Shown here in pieces: positions 44,570 to 53,917 of a stretch of DNA of 64,000 nt. The DNA is from Cyanobium sp. ATX 6F1 (lineage in GTDB: Bacteria > Cyanobacteriota > Cyanobacteriia > PCC-6307 > Cyanobiaceae). Positions within the stretch are counted from its first letter, which is position 1. Each line of letters begins with the position of its first letter. The notes below the pieces were generated by a model. That model was not told the DNA's origin, did not search any database, and worked only from the letters and a program-made list of their open reading frames with translations. Location of the stretch: NCBI RefSeq assembly GCF_024346315.1, contig NZ_JAGQCS010000005.1:124001-188000 (forward strand), given 5' to 3'. The position numbers and the translations under genes were made by a program.

Positions 44570-47046
44570 CAGGCCGAACCGCCGCCGGTCGGATCGCCGC
44601 CCAGGGCTTCGATCGGCGCCAGGCGCGGATCAAGGATCTTCGGCCCCATGCCCGCGAACTTCACCGCGATCGAGACCTTCTCGCCGCTGCCGAACAGATG
44701 GGTGACCTTCCCCTCACCGAAGTTGGCGTGGCGCAGGCGATCCCCCACGCTCCAGCTGCGCGAGATCCCCTTGCGGCGCACGGCGTTGGCCGGCGCCCCC
44801 GCGGCCCCGCCGGCGGCGGTGCGCAGACTCTCATCGCGGTCCACCCGGGTGAGCCGCTCCAGCCGCTGCTCCCGCCGCAGGGCCGCGCCACCGCTGCCCG
44901 GCAGATCGCCCTGGATCAACTCCGCTGGCAGCTCCGAGAGAAACACCGAGGGCACGGCCGGCTCGCGCAGGCCGCCCCAGAGCCGCCGTTCGCTGGCGTG
45001 GGAGAGGAACAGGCGCTCCTTGGCCCGGGTGATGCCCACGTAGCAGAGGCGCCGCTCCTCCTCGAGGGCGGCGGGATCCTCCAGCGAGCGGTAGCTGGGG
45101 AACAGCCCCTGCTCCAGACCCACCATGAACACCACGGGAAACTCCAGACCCTTGCTGGCGTGCAGGGTCATCAGGGTGACCCGGTCGGCGGCGGTGTCCT
45201 TGCTATCGGCGTCGCTGGCCAGGGCGGCGCTGGCCAGGAACCCTTCCAGGGAGCCCTCCTCGTTCTCCTCCTGGTACTGCAGGGCGGCATTCACCAGCTC
45301 CTGCAGGTTGCGGCGCCGCTCCTCGGCCTCATCGGTGCCCTCGCTGATCAGCTCGGCCACATAGCCGCTCTGCTCCATCACCCGCTGCACCAGCTCCGAG
45401 GGGGCCGCGTCCTGGATCCGGCCGGCCAGATCGCCGATCAGCTCACTGAACTGGAGCAGGCCCCGGGCGGAACGCCCCCCCAGGGACCGCACCGCCTCGG
45501 CGTCGCTGACCACATCCCAGAGGGGGATTCCCAGCTGACTGGAGGCATCGGTGAGTCGCTGAACTGTGGTCTTGCCGATGCCGCGCCGGGGCACGTTCAG
45601 CACCCGCAACAGGCTGACGGTGTCGGCCGGGTTCACCAGCAGGCGCAGGTAGGCGAGCACGTCCTTGATCTCGCGCCGGTCGTAGAAGCGCAGGCCCCCG
45701 ACCACGATGTAGGGGATGCCCCAGCGCACCAGCGATTCCTCCATCGCCCGCGATTGGGCATTGGTGCGATACAGCACGGCCATGTCACCCCAGCGCAACT
45801 CGGGGTGGTTGGCATCGAGCAGGCGCATGCGGTGCACCACCGCCTCGGCCTCGGCAATCTCGTCGTCGCAGCGGGTGAGCGTGATCGGTTCGCCTTCGCC
45901 GCGGGTGGGACGCAGCACCTTGTCGATGCGTTCGCTGTTGTGGGCGATCAGGGCGTTGGCCGCCGCCAGGATCGTGGCGGTGGAGCGGTAGTTCTCCTCC
46001 AGCTTCACCATCGTGCGGGTGGCGTCGTCGGCGGCGCGATCGCCGAAGTCGTCCTGGAAGCCCATCAGGATCGTGAAGTCGGCCGCCCGGAAGCTGTAGA
46101 TGCTCTGGTCGGCATCGCCCACCACGAACACTGAGCGATCGGCCCAGTTGGTGAACTGCTCGGGCTCCTCGCCGCCCGTGACGATCAGCTTGATCAGGTC
46201 GTACTGGGTGCGGTTGGTGTCCTGGTATTCATCCACCAGCACGTGGCGGAAGCGCCCGTGCCAGTAGTGGCGGACCTGCTCATTCGCGCTTAAAAGCTGC
46301 ACCGGAAGCAGGAGCAGGTCGTCGAAGTCAAGGGCGTTGTTGGCGGCCAGGGCGCGGCGGTAGCGGCGGTAGGCCTCGGCCATCTGCTTGCCCCGTTGCC
46401 CCTGCTGATCGGCCTCGAGCTGCTCGGGCAACCAGCCCTGGTTCTTGGCGTTGCTGATCGCCCAGCGCACCTTCTTGGGTTCGAAACGCTTGGGATCCAG
46501 GCCCAGTTCCTGGGTGACGATCTCCTTGACCAGGGTCTGGGCGTCGGCCTCGTCGTAGATCGAGAACTGGCGGGTCCAGCTCAGGCCCTCGGGATCGGTG
46601 TACTTGTCGATGTCGAAGCGCAGCAGCCGCGCGAACAGGGCGTGGAAGGTGCCGATCCAGAGGTCTTTGATCACTTCGCGATAGATGCGGCTGCGCAGCT
46701 GGCGCTGCTCCACGGCGCTCAACGTGCTGAAGGGCTGGCCGAACTGGCTCTGGGCGAGCTTCTGGGCCAGCAGGACCTCCAGCCGCTCCTTCATCTCCCT
46801 GGCCGCCTTGTTGGTGAAGGTGACCGCCAGCAACTGGGCCGGATCGACACCGTGGTGACCGATCAGGTGGGCGATCCGGTGGGTGAGGGCGCGAGTCTTG
46901 CCACTGCCGGCGCCGGCCACCACCAGCAGCGGGCCGTTGTGGTGATCCACCGCCCGCCGCTGGGCGTCATTGAGGCCGGCCAGAAAAGAAGTCAAAGGGG
47001 CAGCCTGGCCCTGGCCTGGGTCTGAGGAGTGGGTTGGGGCAGCCAT
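44569..47046 (-). CDS. pcrA: UvrD/PcrA-type DNA helicase
   Basis: An 825-residue superfamily 1A 3'-5' DNA helicase for repair and replication restart. Motif I is VVAGAGSGKTRAL near residue 40, motif II is DEYQDTN, then VGDADQSIYSFRAAD (motif III), LEENYRST (motif IV), and LMTLHASKGLEFPVVF (motif V) and VGITRAKERLFL (motif VI). The C-terminal 60 residues (WSVGDRLRHANFGEGKV) match the PcrA/UvrD Tudor-like tail. The choice between the names pcrA and uvrD is a convention. Confidence 0.95.
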   Translation of the reverse strand: MAAPTHSSDPGQGQAAPLTSFLAGLNDAQRRAVDHHNGPLLVVAGAGSGKTRALTHRIAHLIGHHGVDPAQLLAVTFTNKAAREMKERLEVLLAQKLAQSQFGQPFSTLSAVEQRQLRSRIYREVIKDLWIGTFHALFARLLRFDIDKYTDPEGLSWTRQFSIYDEADAQTLVKEIVTQELGLDPKRFEPKKVRWAISNAKNQGWLPEQLEADQQGQRGKQMAEAYRRYRRALAANNALDFDDLLLLPVQLLSANEQVRHYWHGRFRHVLVDEYQDTNRTQYDLIKLIVTGGEEPEQFTNWADRSVFVVGDADQSIYSFRAADFTILMGFQDDFGDRAADDATRTMVKLEENYRSTATILAAANALIAHNSERIDKVLRPTRGEGEPITLTRCDDEIAEAEAVVHRMRLLDANHPELRWGDMAVLYRTNAQSRAMEESLVRWGIPYIVVGGLRFYDRREIKDVLAYLRLLVNPADTVSLLRVLNVPRRGIGKTTVQRLTDASSQLGIPLWDVVSDAEAVRSLGGRSARGLLQFSELIGDLAGRIQDAAPSELVQRVMEQSGYVAELISEGTDEAEERRRNLQELVNAALQYQEENEEGSLEGFLASAALASDADSKDTAADRVTLMTLHASKGLEFPVVFMVGLEQGLFPSYRSLEDPAALEEERRLCYVGITRAKERLFLSHASERRLWGGLREPAVPSVFLSELPAELIQGDLPGSGGAALRREQRLERLTRVDRDESLRTAAGGAAGAPANAVRRKGISRSWSVGDRLRHANFGEGKVTHLFGSGEKVSIAVKFAGMGPKILDPRLAPIEALGGDPTGGGSA

Positions 47047-47191
47047 GCCGGGGAGCCTAGGAAGGAGGGACGGGGAACCCCATCGGCGAAACCGCGTAAA
47101 TTCCCGACGCCAGCGTCTTGCCCATGGCCAGGGAAGCGGCCGACCGCTTGCCCGCCTTCACTGCCGAGAGCCAACGAAGCGATCTGAACCG

Positions 47192-48144
47192 ATGGAGATG
47201 ACCTGGGCGGAAAAGCTTGAAAGGGCTGACGTGCATCGCCACCCCTTGCCCCACCTGGTCATCGATGATTTCCTGCCGGAGGACCTTTTGGCGGCAGCCC
47301 TCCGGGGCTTCCCGGACCGTGGCCTGATCAGCGATCTGGCCTGTCGATCCGAGGATCTCCAGGCCAATTCAAGGGCCAGCCTGGATCTGTCCACGGTCCA
47401 AGGGTGTGATGACTCCAGGCTTAACGATCTCAAGGCCTTCTACCAGGCCCTCGGAATCGAGGCGCTGATGCGTTCGCTGTTCGGCAGGCTGCGACCCTTC
47501 CTCGAAAATCCACTCGAGGCCAAAACGGAGCAGCTCCCCTATCTGCCGCGGATGTCGATGGGCGACCGGCAGAACTGGCTTCAGGGGATCCCATCCCTGT
47601 CTTACGACATCCAGCCGGGAATCAACCCGCCTCAATTCGCAGGACTGGAGCCCCATCTCGATGACAAGTACGAACTGTTTGCCGGCTTGCTGTATCTCCA
47701 TCCTTCAGAAACACCCCCTGTGGGCGGTGATCTCATCCTCTACGAACACCGCCCGGGCGCAGTGTTCGATGGCACCCGCCTGAAGGGGAATGCCTATGGC
47801 CTGAAGCCAGTGAAGCGAATTGCCTAAAGCACAATCGATTCGTGGTTCTACTCAACGGAAAATCAGCCTTGCATGGGGTGACGCCCTACCTGGAGAGCGA
47901 CAACCAAGCGCCGAGAAGGCTTTTCAACATCATCGTTGAAGCCTACAATCTTCCTTACAAGAGTTATGGCTACTGGGATTTGGCCAGAGGCAAAAAAACC
48001 ACCAACCTCAAACATGCCGCCAAGGGCGCGATCAATCTGTTGCGGCACCAATTGGCACGGGCCCTGTTCCCAGCTCGGGTCGCGGCTCAGCTGCGGAACG
48101 GCACGCCTGTAGAGGTGATGGATCGCTGGGAGTTCTGGGGCTGA
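47192..48144 (+). pseudogene. 2OG-Fe(II) oxygenase broken by a one-base frameshift
   Basis: Two adjacent reading frames form one oxygenase of about 317 residues. The first (47192-47827) begins MEMTWAEKLERAD and holds the metal motif PHLDDK (HxD) near residue 150. It stops after VKRIA. The second frame, running through 48144, reads KHNRFVVLLNGKSALHGVTP, whose His is the distal iron ligand of the same fold. Restoring one base near 47827 (TAN-AAG, probably a lost tyrosine codon) joins them as RIA-Y-KHNRFVV. Such enzymes hydroxylate or otherwise oxidise substrates using 2-oxoglutarate. It precedes glycosyltransferase genes, so a sugar or protein substrate is possible. A sequencing error is the alternative to a true lesion. 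Confidence 0.8.
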
Positions 48145-48252
48145 GTGCTGGCGTCGGGATGGCGCCCCTGACCCTGCGGCTAAATTGATTGGCTTGCTAC
48201 GCCGCCCTGCGGTGCTTCCCACAGGCCTGTGGCTCTTGCCGCCTCCAACACC

Positions 48253-48972
48253 ATGGCCGCTTCACTCGGAACAATTCCCATCTTCATTGGCCACGACCCG
48301 CGTGAGCGGGCCGCCACCGCCGTGCTGATTGACACCCTTTCCCAGCACAGTTCCCTGCCGCTGGCGATCACGCCGATCGTCACGCCCCAACTGGAGGCTC
48401 TGGGGGTATTCCGGCGGGAACGGGATCCCAAGCAGGCCACGGCTTTTTCCTTCACCCGTTTTCTCGTGCCCCATCTGATGGGCTATGGGGGCTGGGCCAT
48501 CTTCATGGACTGCGACATGCTCTGCCGTGGGGATATCGCCGAGCTCTGGGCCGAGCGGGATGATCGCTTTGCCGTGCAGTGTGTGCAGCACGAGCACAAC
48601 CCCAATGAGGTGGTGAAGTTCCTGGGTGAACCCCAGAGCCCCTATCCCAAAAAGAACTGGAGCTCGCTGATGCTGCTCAACTGCGGACGCTGCACAGCAT
48701 TGACCCCCGACTACGTGAACAGCGCCAGCGGCCTGGAGCTGCACAGGTTCCACTGGCTGGCCGGCGACCATGAGATCGGACCTCTGCCCGAGCGCTGGAA
48801 TCACCTGGTGGATGTGCAGCCCGCCCCGCTGGAGACCGCGGCCCAGGGCGGCCCCGCCCTGCTGCACTGGACCCTCGGGGGGCCCTGGTTCCGGGAACAG
48901 CGCACCATGGGTGGTGTATTGGCCGCCGAATGGTTCTCCGCTCGGGATGACGCCATGAAGCTGTGGGATTGA
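48253..48972 (+). CDS. GT8-like glycosyltransferase
   Basis: A 239-residue glycosyltransferase-like protein. IPIFIGHDPRERAATAVL opens the GT-A fold and IFMDCDMLCRGDIAELW near residue 85 carries the DxD metal motif in the GT8-type context, followed by SSLMLLNCG and a late HWTLGGPWF. It should transfer a hexose to a surface glycan. ATG at 48253 is preferred over the GTG at 48229 because the fold starts soon after it. It overlaps the next gene by about 10 bases. Confidence 0.75.
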   Translation: MAASLGTIPIFIGHDPRERAATAVLIDTLSQHSSLPLAITPIVTPQLEALGVFRRERDPKQATAFSFTRFLVPHLMGYGGWAIFMDCDMLCRGDIAELWAERDDRFAVQCVQHEHNPNEVVKFLGEPQSPYPKKNWSSLMLLNCGRCTALTPDYVNSASGLELHRFHWLAGDHEIGPLPERWNHLVDVQPAPLETAAQGGPALLHWTLGGPWFREQRTMGGVLAAEWFSARDDAMKLWD

Positions 48973-49985
48973 CCGCGCCCGGCCTCAGCGTCGTCACGGT
49001 CTGCATGAATCGGCGCGAGCACCTGCTGCACTCCGCCGCCGCCCTCAGCCGCTGGCCCCACCACAAGGAGCACCTGATCGTTGACTGGAGCAGCACCGAG
49101 CCCCTGCGGCGGGCTGACCTCCCGGATGATCCCCGCCTGCGGCTGGTGCGGGTGGAGGGCGAACCCAGCTGGAACCTCTGCCGGGCCTACAACTTCGGGA
49201 TCTCCCGGGCGCGGGGTCCGTGGATCCTCAAGCTGGATGCCGACTGCTGGCCGACCGCCGACTTCGATCCATCGCTCGTGGTGCCCGATGGATCCGGAGG
49301 CCCTGGCCCAGCGGAAGGGGCCTACGCCCTGGGCAGCGGTCCGGATGGGCGCAAGGGTCAGTTTCTGATCGCCAAGGAGCTGTTCGCAGCCATTGGCGGC
49401 TTCAACGAATATCTGGTGGGCTACGGCTTCGACGACAAGGATCTGAAGATCCGGCTTCGGGTGTTCAGCGGCCGGGAGCCCCTGGAGATCCCCCCCACCT
49501 GGCTGGAGGTGATCGCCCATACGGACGCCGAGCGGGCGGAGCTGTGGCGCGGCGAACAACGCAGCCTGATCGGCCAGTCGCTCGGTACGGCTCGGATGCG
49601 TGCGTCCCGCCTTTCCAACCGTCTGCTGGTGGCCTACCACCCCTGGAGCAGCCACTCCATCGCCAGCGAGTACCACGAACAACCCGATGGAACCTGGCTG
49701 GTGCGACCCGACTCGGTCCCGTCACCCTCGACGGAGGTCGCCGAGGAGATCGGCCATGTGCGGCGGATGACCTTCTGGGGCTACTTTTTGGCGATCCCGG
49801 AACCCTGCCTGGAGGTGCTGCCTTATTCCATGTTCCCGCCGGCCCGGCGTGGCCGCTGGGACGTGCGCTGGTGGCATCGGCTCTACTGGTACACCGGCCG
49901 GCAGCTGTTGACGCTCCCGGTCTGCCTTCTGGCCTCGACCCGTGGGCTGCTGATGGAACTCAAACAGCGGTTCGGCAGGGCCTGA
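48963..49985 (+). CDS. Family 2-like glycosyltransferase
   Basis: A 340-residue glycosyltransferase. LSVVTVCMNRREHLLHS is the GT-A opening, WSSTEPLRRA follows, and ILKLDADCWP near residue 88 supplies the DxD. IGGFNEYLVGYGFDDKDLKIRL near residue 157 is the acceptor/catalytic region typical of galactosyltransferase-like GT2 members. A hydrophobic stretch near the C-terminus (QLLTLPVCLLAS) may dock it to the membrane. GTG at 48963 overlaps the upstream gene, indicating coupling. Specificity is unknown. Confidence 0.8.
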   Translation: MGLTAPGLSVVTVCMNRREHLLHSAAALSRWPHHKEHLIVDWSSTEPLRRADLPDDPRLRLVRVEGEPSWNLCRAYNFGISRARGPWILKLDADCWPTADFDPSLVVPDGSGGPGPAEGAYALGSGPDGRKGQFLIAKELFAAIGGFNEYLVGYGFDDKDLKIRLRVFSGREPLEIPPTWLEVIAHTDAERAELWRGEQRSLIGQSLGTARMRASRLSNRLLVAYHPWSSHSIASEYHEQPDGTWLVRPDSVPSPSTEVAEEIGHVRRMTFWGYFLAIPEPCLEVLPYSMFPPARRGRWDVRWWHRLYWYTGRQLLTLPVCLLASTRGLLMELKQRFGRA

Positions 49986-50157
49986 GCCCGCTCACCGGGC
50001 TGCCCATCGGATTCGCTTTCAAGCCAATCAATCTTGAGGCGTAGCCAGTGCTCCGGGCCTTTGGGCAGAAACCGCAGCGGGGCCTCATCCGGGCCGATCC
50101 TTCCGACCGAGCCGAGACGTAAACTTCCCCAAAGACTACCGAAATAGGCCCGGCCTT

Positions 50158-50868
50158 ATGGCACCCAAAGCCTTGGTCAACAAGATCAACAATGTAACGA
50201 TCTTCACCTCTCCGAAATGTTCATGCAGGAGTGTCAGTGACTTTGCCTGGGAAGTCGCGAAACTGAGCGAAATACGAAACAGAGAGAAGGTCAACATCAT
50301 CGTCTTTCGGAACCCCTTCAACCGCCTGATCAGCGGATTCCTCAACAAGTACGTCGAACACACCAAGTATGTCGATGACGCCAAGAGGAAGAACCCCCGG
50401 GTCGACCTCCATTCATTTGAAAATTTTCTCGGTGAGCTCAGCTCAAATGGCCTCAAGCTGATCGACAAGCTCCACTTTACGTCCCAGATCTCAGCCTACA
50501 AGCGCCGGACATTCGACCTCGTCTTCAACTCAGAAGATCTAGAGCCCCTGCAGAACTACATCAATTCCATGTTTCTCACCAGCGTGGAGATGCCTTTTCG
50601 AGTCAACAAATACGGAGCCAAGAACCTTGGGGAATCGCCGTCAGCTGCGGCAGCTGATTCACTTCCCTGCGATCCCTGGAAACTCGATGCTGGCCGCCTG
50701 CTGGAACTCATCAAGAGCAAGCAGACTCCTGCCTACTCAGACTTTTACAACCCATCCCTCAAGGCCATCGCTAAGGCGTTCTATCACGATGACTTCAGCT
50801 TTCTCACTGCCTGCCTGGATCGAGGCCTGATCGATTCGGGTTTTCACGAACGCTTGACCACCATCTGA
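50158..50868 (+). CDS. Sulfotransferase (Sulfotransfer_2-like)
   Basis: A 236-residue protein with the PAPS-binding features of carbohydrate sulfotransferases: TSPKCSCRSVSDF near residue 17 fits the 5'-phosphosulfate loop, and FRNPFNRLISGFLNKY near residue 49 fits the 3'-phosphate-binding motif (RxPxxRxxS). It would sulfate a glycan hydroxyl. Length is at the short end of the family but both motifs are present. Lying among glycosyltransferase genes it suggests a sulfated surface polysaccharide. It is separated by about 170 bases from the gene before it. Confidence 0.75.
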   Translation: MAPKALVNKINNVTIFTSPKCSCRSVSDFAWEVAKLSEIRNREKVNIIVFRNPFNRLISGFLNKYVEHTKYVDDAKRKNPRVDLHSFENFLGELSSNGLKLIDKLHFTSQISAYKRRTFDLVFNSEDLEPLQNYINSMFLTSVEMPFRVNKYGAKNLGESPSAAAADSLPCDPWKLDAGRLLELIKSKQTPAYSDFYNPSLKAIAKAFYHDDFSFLTACLDRGLIDSGFHERLTTI

Positions 50869-51076
50869 GGGCCTCTGCCTGGATCAAGCCATCACGCTCA
50901 GATGCTCTGGACATCTCATCACTGAATGGCGAATCAATGATGTCCCTTCAGGCCGATGTCCTGGTTCTGTTCATTTCAAGCTCGACCTCGGGTTTCGCCA
51001 GCTGCCAACCTGAACCAAAACTTGCTGGTTCGGGCCTGATGCTGGTTCCATCGATCCAGAAGCCAGTGGCGCGAGC

Positions 51077-51973
51077 GTGAGCGGAATCAGCCTCTATGTC
51101 TGCTTCAACCAGGTGAACTACCTGGCCGCCTGGCGCCAGCGGTTGCTGGAGCGGCCGCGGGATCTGAGCCTGCTGCTGGTGGAGCCCAGCCGCGTTCGGC
51201 CCGATGCCAGCAAGCCCTGGCCGAGAGGAATCGCTCACCTGCGCGGCCCCAGTGGCCCATGGACGATGGCGGTGCTTGTGCTGCTGGCGCTGCTGGGGCT
51301 GATCGAGCGCATCTACATCCCCCACCGGCGCGAGGCAGGGCGGGGCTTGGGCTTCGTTCTGTCGCGCTGCCGCCACATCCACCTGCTCGATGACGGCCTC
51401 GACCAGTACCGGGGCCAGCCCCGTGCCCTCATTACCGGGCAGTTCCCCCTAGGCACCCCCCTCTACCTCTTCTCCGACGCGCTGCCGTTTCGTGCCCCCT
51501 GGTGCGCCCGTTTCGCCTGCCGGGAGCTGGGGGGCTTTCCGCTGCCTGCCGGCGATCCCGGCGGTGAGGCCCTTTTGGCCTCTCGCCAGCGGCCGGCCAG
51601 CCTGGTGGTGGATGCCCCAGGCCTCGATTGGCTGCCGCCGCTGGAGGCCGACCTGCCGCCGCCGCGGTTGGTGCTGGCCCATCCGGCTGCCGGTAAACGC
51701 AGCTGGCCAGCGGCCCCCACGCCGCCGTCCTCCTCAGCGGCCACTTCCCCTGCTCGATCAAGGCCGAACCCCGATTGGCTGGTGCTCCACTTCCCTGGAC
51801 CGCTGCTGATCGGCGAGAGCTTCCTGCTGGTGATCGCCCTGGTGCACCGCCCTGTCGACTGGCCCCTGCTGGTGGCCCTGCCGCCGGCGGTGGACCCCCA
51901 GCTCCGGGCCATGGTGGAGTGCCTCTGCGCCCAGCGGCCGGCCAGCCGCCTGCTCAGAGCGGTCCCCCCCTGA
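51077..51973 (+). CDS. Hypothetical protein, possible polysialyltransferase-like GT
   Basis: A 298-residue protein starting at a GTG. The N-terminus SLYVCFNQVNYLAAW and the segment IHLLDDGLDQY near residue 98 faintly resemble the opening and the DG..Y motif of GT52/polysialyltransferase-type GT-B enzymes. A hydrophobic segment (MAVLVLLALLGLIERI) lies near residue 64. The middle part is Pro/Ala-rich. It ends 10 bases before the next GT2 gene, so the two are probably co-transcribed. The family call is weak; it is a real gene by context and codon use. Confidence 0.5.
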   Translation: MSGISLYVCFNQVNYLAAWRQRLLERPRDLSLLLVEPSRVRPDASKPWPRGIAHLRGPSGPWTMAVLVLLALLGLIERIYIPHRREAGRGLGFVLSRCRHIHLLDDGLDQYRGQPRALITGQFPLGTPLYLFSDALPFRAPWCARFACRELGGFPLPAGDPGGEALLASRQRPASLVVDAPGLDWLPPLEADLPPPRLVLAHPAAGKRSWPAAPTPPSSSAATSPARSRPNPDWLVLHFPGPLLIGESFLLVIALVHRPVDWPLLVALPPAVDPQLRAMVECLCAQRPASRLLRAVPP

Positions 51974-51983
51974 CGCCGTCCTG

Positions 51984-52844
51984 ATGGATCCCTCGCCTGT
52001 TCCGATCTCGGTGGTGATCAACACCCTCAATGAGGAGGCCAACCTGCCCTACGCCCTGCGCTCGGTGCAGAGCTGGGCAGCGGAGGTGGTGGTCTGCGAC
52101 ATGCACAGCGACGACGCCACCGTGGCGATCGCCCGCTCCTTCGGCGCCCGGGTGTGCCTGCACGAACGGCTCGGCTTCGCCGATCCGGCCCGGGCCTATG
52201 CCATCGCCCAGGCCCGCCACGACTGGGTGCTGGTGCTCGATGCCGACGAGCTGATTCCACCCGCTCTGGCGCGGCGATTGGCGGGGGTGGTGGCCGAGGG
52301 AAGCTGTGACATCTGCTGGATTCCGCGGCTCAACTATTTGCTGGGGGCGGCGCTGCCGGGCATGGGCTGGGGGCCAGACGAGGACGCCCAGATGCGACTG
52401 TTTCGGCGGCCGGCGGTGGAGGTCACCGGCGACATCCACCGTTTCTTTCATGCCCGCCCCGGCGCCCGCGAGCGGCGTTTGAGCTACGTGCCGGACGGCG
52501 CCATCGTTCACTTCAACTACATCGACCTCTCCCACGTCCTCGCCAAGCTCAACACCTACACCTCGATCGAGGCGGCCGAGGCGCGGGCGCAGGGGCGGCG
52601 AGCTTCACTGCTGTGGGCCCTGCTGGTGTCCCTGCGGCGGGAGTGGTGGGGGCGCTGGCTGCGGGGCCGGGGCTACCGCCTGGGCTGGCGGGGTCTGCAG
52701 CTCACCGTGATGATGACGATCTACCGCTTCGTGGTGCAGGCCAAGTTGGCGGAGCTGCAGGCGGGCATCAGTGCCGAGGGTGTCCGCCACAGCTACCGGC
52801 AGGAGGCCGAACGCTGGCTGATCGATCCTGACCACACCACTTAG
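51984..52844 (+). CDS. Family 2 glycosyltransferase, WaaE/KdtX-like
   Basis: A 286-residue GT2 enzyme. ISVVINTLNEEANLPYALRSV opens the fold, EVVVCDMHSDDAT is the nucleotide-binding loop, and VLVLDADELIPP near residue 85 holds the DxD. This spacing and the C-terminal membrane-proximal helices resemble the WaaE/KdtX group that adds a glucose to LPS core. It ends tail to tail with the GT1-like gene, sharing about four bases (52841-52844). Confidence 0.85.
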   Translation: MDPSPVPISVVINTLNEEANLPYALRSVQSWAAEVVVCDMHSDDATVAIARSFGARVCLHERLGFADPARAYAIAQARHDWVLVLDADELIPPALARRLAGVVAEGSCDICWIPRLNYLLGAALPGMGWGPDEDAQMRLFRRPAVEVTGDIHRFFHARPGARERRLSYVPDGAIVHFNYIDLSHVLAKLNTYTSIEAAEARAQGRRASLLWALLVSLRREWWGRWLRGRGYRLGWRGLQLTVMMTIYRFVVQAKLAELQAGISAEGVRHSYRQEAERWLIDPDHTT

Positions 52845-53917
52845 GACAGCTCCCGCAACAGTCCTTCCACCTGACGGGCCGTATCGCTCCAACGAAAATG
52901 AGCGGCGCGGGCAAAGCCCGCTTCTGCGAGCCGGGCCGCCAGCGCCGGCTCCCGGATCAGAGCCCCCATGGCCGCGGCGATCGCAGGCACCGAACGCGGC
53001 TCCACCAGCAGCGCCGCCTCACCTACTACCTCCGCCAAAGCCCCAGCGCGGGCGGCGATCACCGGGGCGCCGCAGGCCATGGCCTCCAGGGCAGGCAGGC
53101 CAAAACCCTCCCACAGGCTCACCAGTACCAGCGCCCGGCAACGGTTCAACAGCTGCAGGCGCTCTTGGTCACTCACCCAGGGAAGCCAGTCGCAGCGACC
53201 GGCGATCCCCAACTCCAGGGCCAGGCGCTGGAGCTTCGGGGTGTAGCGCCGGTCGTGGGGGCCCACCAGGGTGAGGCGATGCTCCCGATCCGCCAGGGCG
53301 GCGAAGGCCCTCAGCACCCGCTCCAGGTTCTTGTGGGGGTCGTGGCGGCCCAGCACCAGGAAGAACGGCTGGCGCTCCAGGCCGAGGGGACGCAGCTGAC
53401 CAGGGTTGAAGCCGAGCCGAATCGGCACCAGGCGCCGCAGCGGCACCCCCAGGCGCCCGTGCACTTCCCGGGCGGTGGCCTCGGAGTTGCACAGCACCCG
53501 CAGCGCCCGGTGCAACACCAGCGGCACGTAGGCGAGGTGGTACGCCAACAGCGGTGTCAGCTGGGGGTAACGCAGCGGCAGCAGATCGTGGGCGAGCACG
53601 ATCGAACGCACGCCTACCAACAGGGGCGCCTCAGGCAGGGGGGAGAGCAACAGCGGTGCTCCGCTCGCCCGCATCAGCTTGGGCAACTGGCGTTGGGTCC
53701 AAATCAGCCGCCTCATGTGCCCCGCGCGGCCCTGCTCGGGGGAGAGATCATCGGGGATCGCCACGCTGCCGGGACGCTCACCATCGAGCGGATCGAGCAG
53801 GGGAACGAGGGCGGGATCCAGCGCCGCCACCAGCTCCCTGGCCACCACGCCGATGCCGGTGGGCCGCTCGCTGAGGTAGCTGCCGTTGAACAGAGCCAGC
53901 GGGGTGGGTGCGCTCAT
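52841..53917 (-). CDS. Family 1/4 glycosyltransferase
   Basis: A 358-residue GT-B enzyme. The N-terminal domain opens with NGSYLSERPTGIGVVARELV, the GIGVV loop being typical of GT4. The C-terminal domain has FLVLGRHDPHKNLERVLRAFA, LVSLWEGFGLPALEAMACGAPVI and the donor-binding EGFGLPxLE motif. It resembles mannosyl- or rhamnosyltransferases of O-antigen clusters. ATG at 53917 overlaps the stop of the adjacent GT2 gene as ATGA, and the upstream reading from 54301 is rejected because it lies inside that gene. Confidence 0.85.
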   Translation of the reverse strand: MSAPTPLALFNGSYLSERPTGIGVVARELVAALDPALVPLLDPLDGERPGSVAIPDDLSPEQGRAGHMRRLIWTQRQLPKLMRASGAPLLLSPLPEAPLLVGVRSIVLAHDLLPLRYPQLTPLLAYHLAYVPLVLHRALRVLCNSEATAREVHGRLGVPLRRLVPIRLGFNPGQLRPLGLERQPFFLVLGRHDPHKNLERVLRAFAALADREHRLTLVGPHDRRYTPKLQRLALELGIAGRCDWLPWVSDQERLQLLNRCRALVLVSLWEGFGLPALEAMACGAPVIAARAGALAEVVGEAALLVEPRSVPAIAAAMGALIREPALAARLAEAGFARAAHFRWSDTARQVEGLLRELS

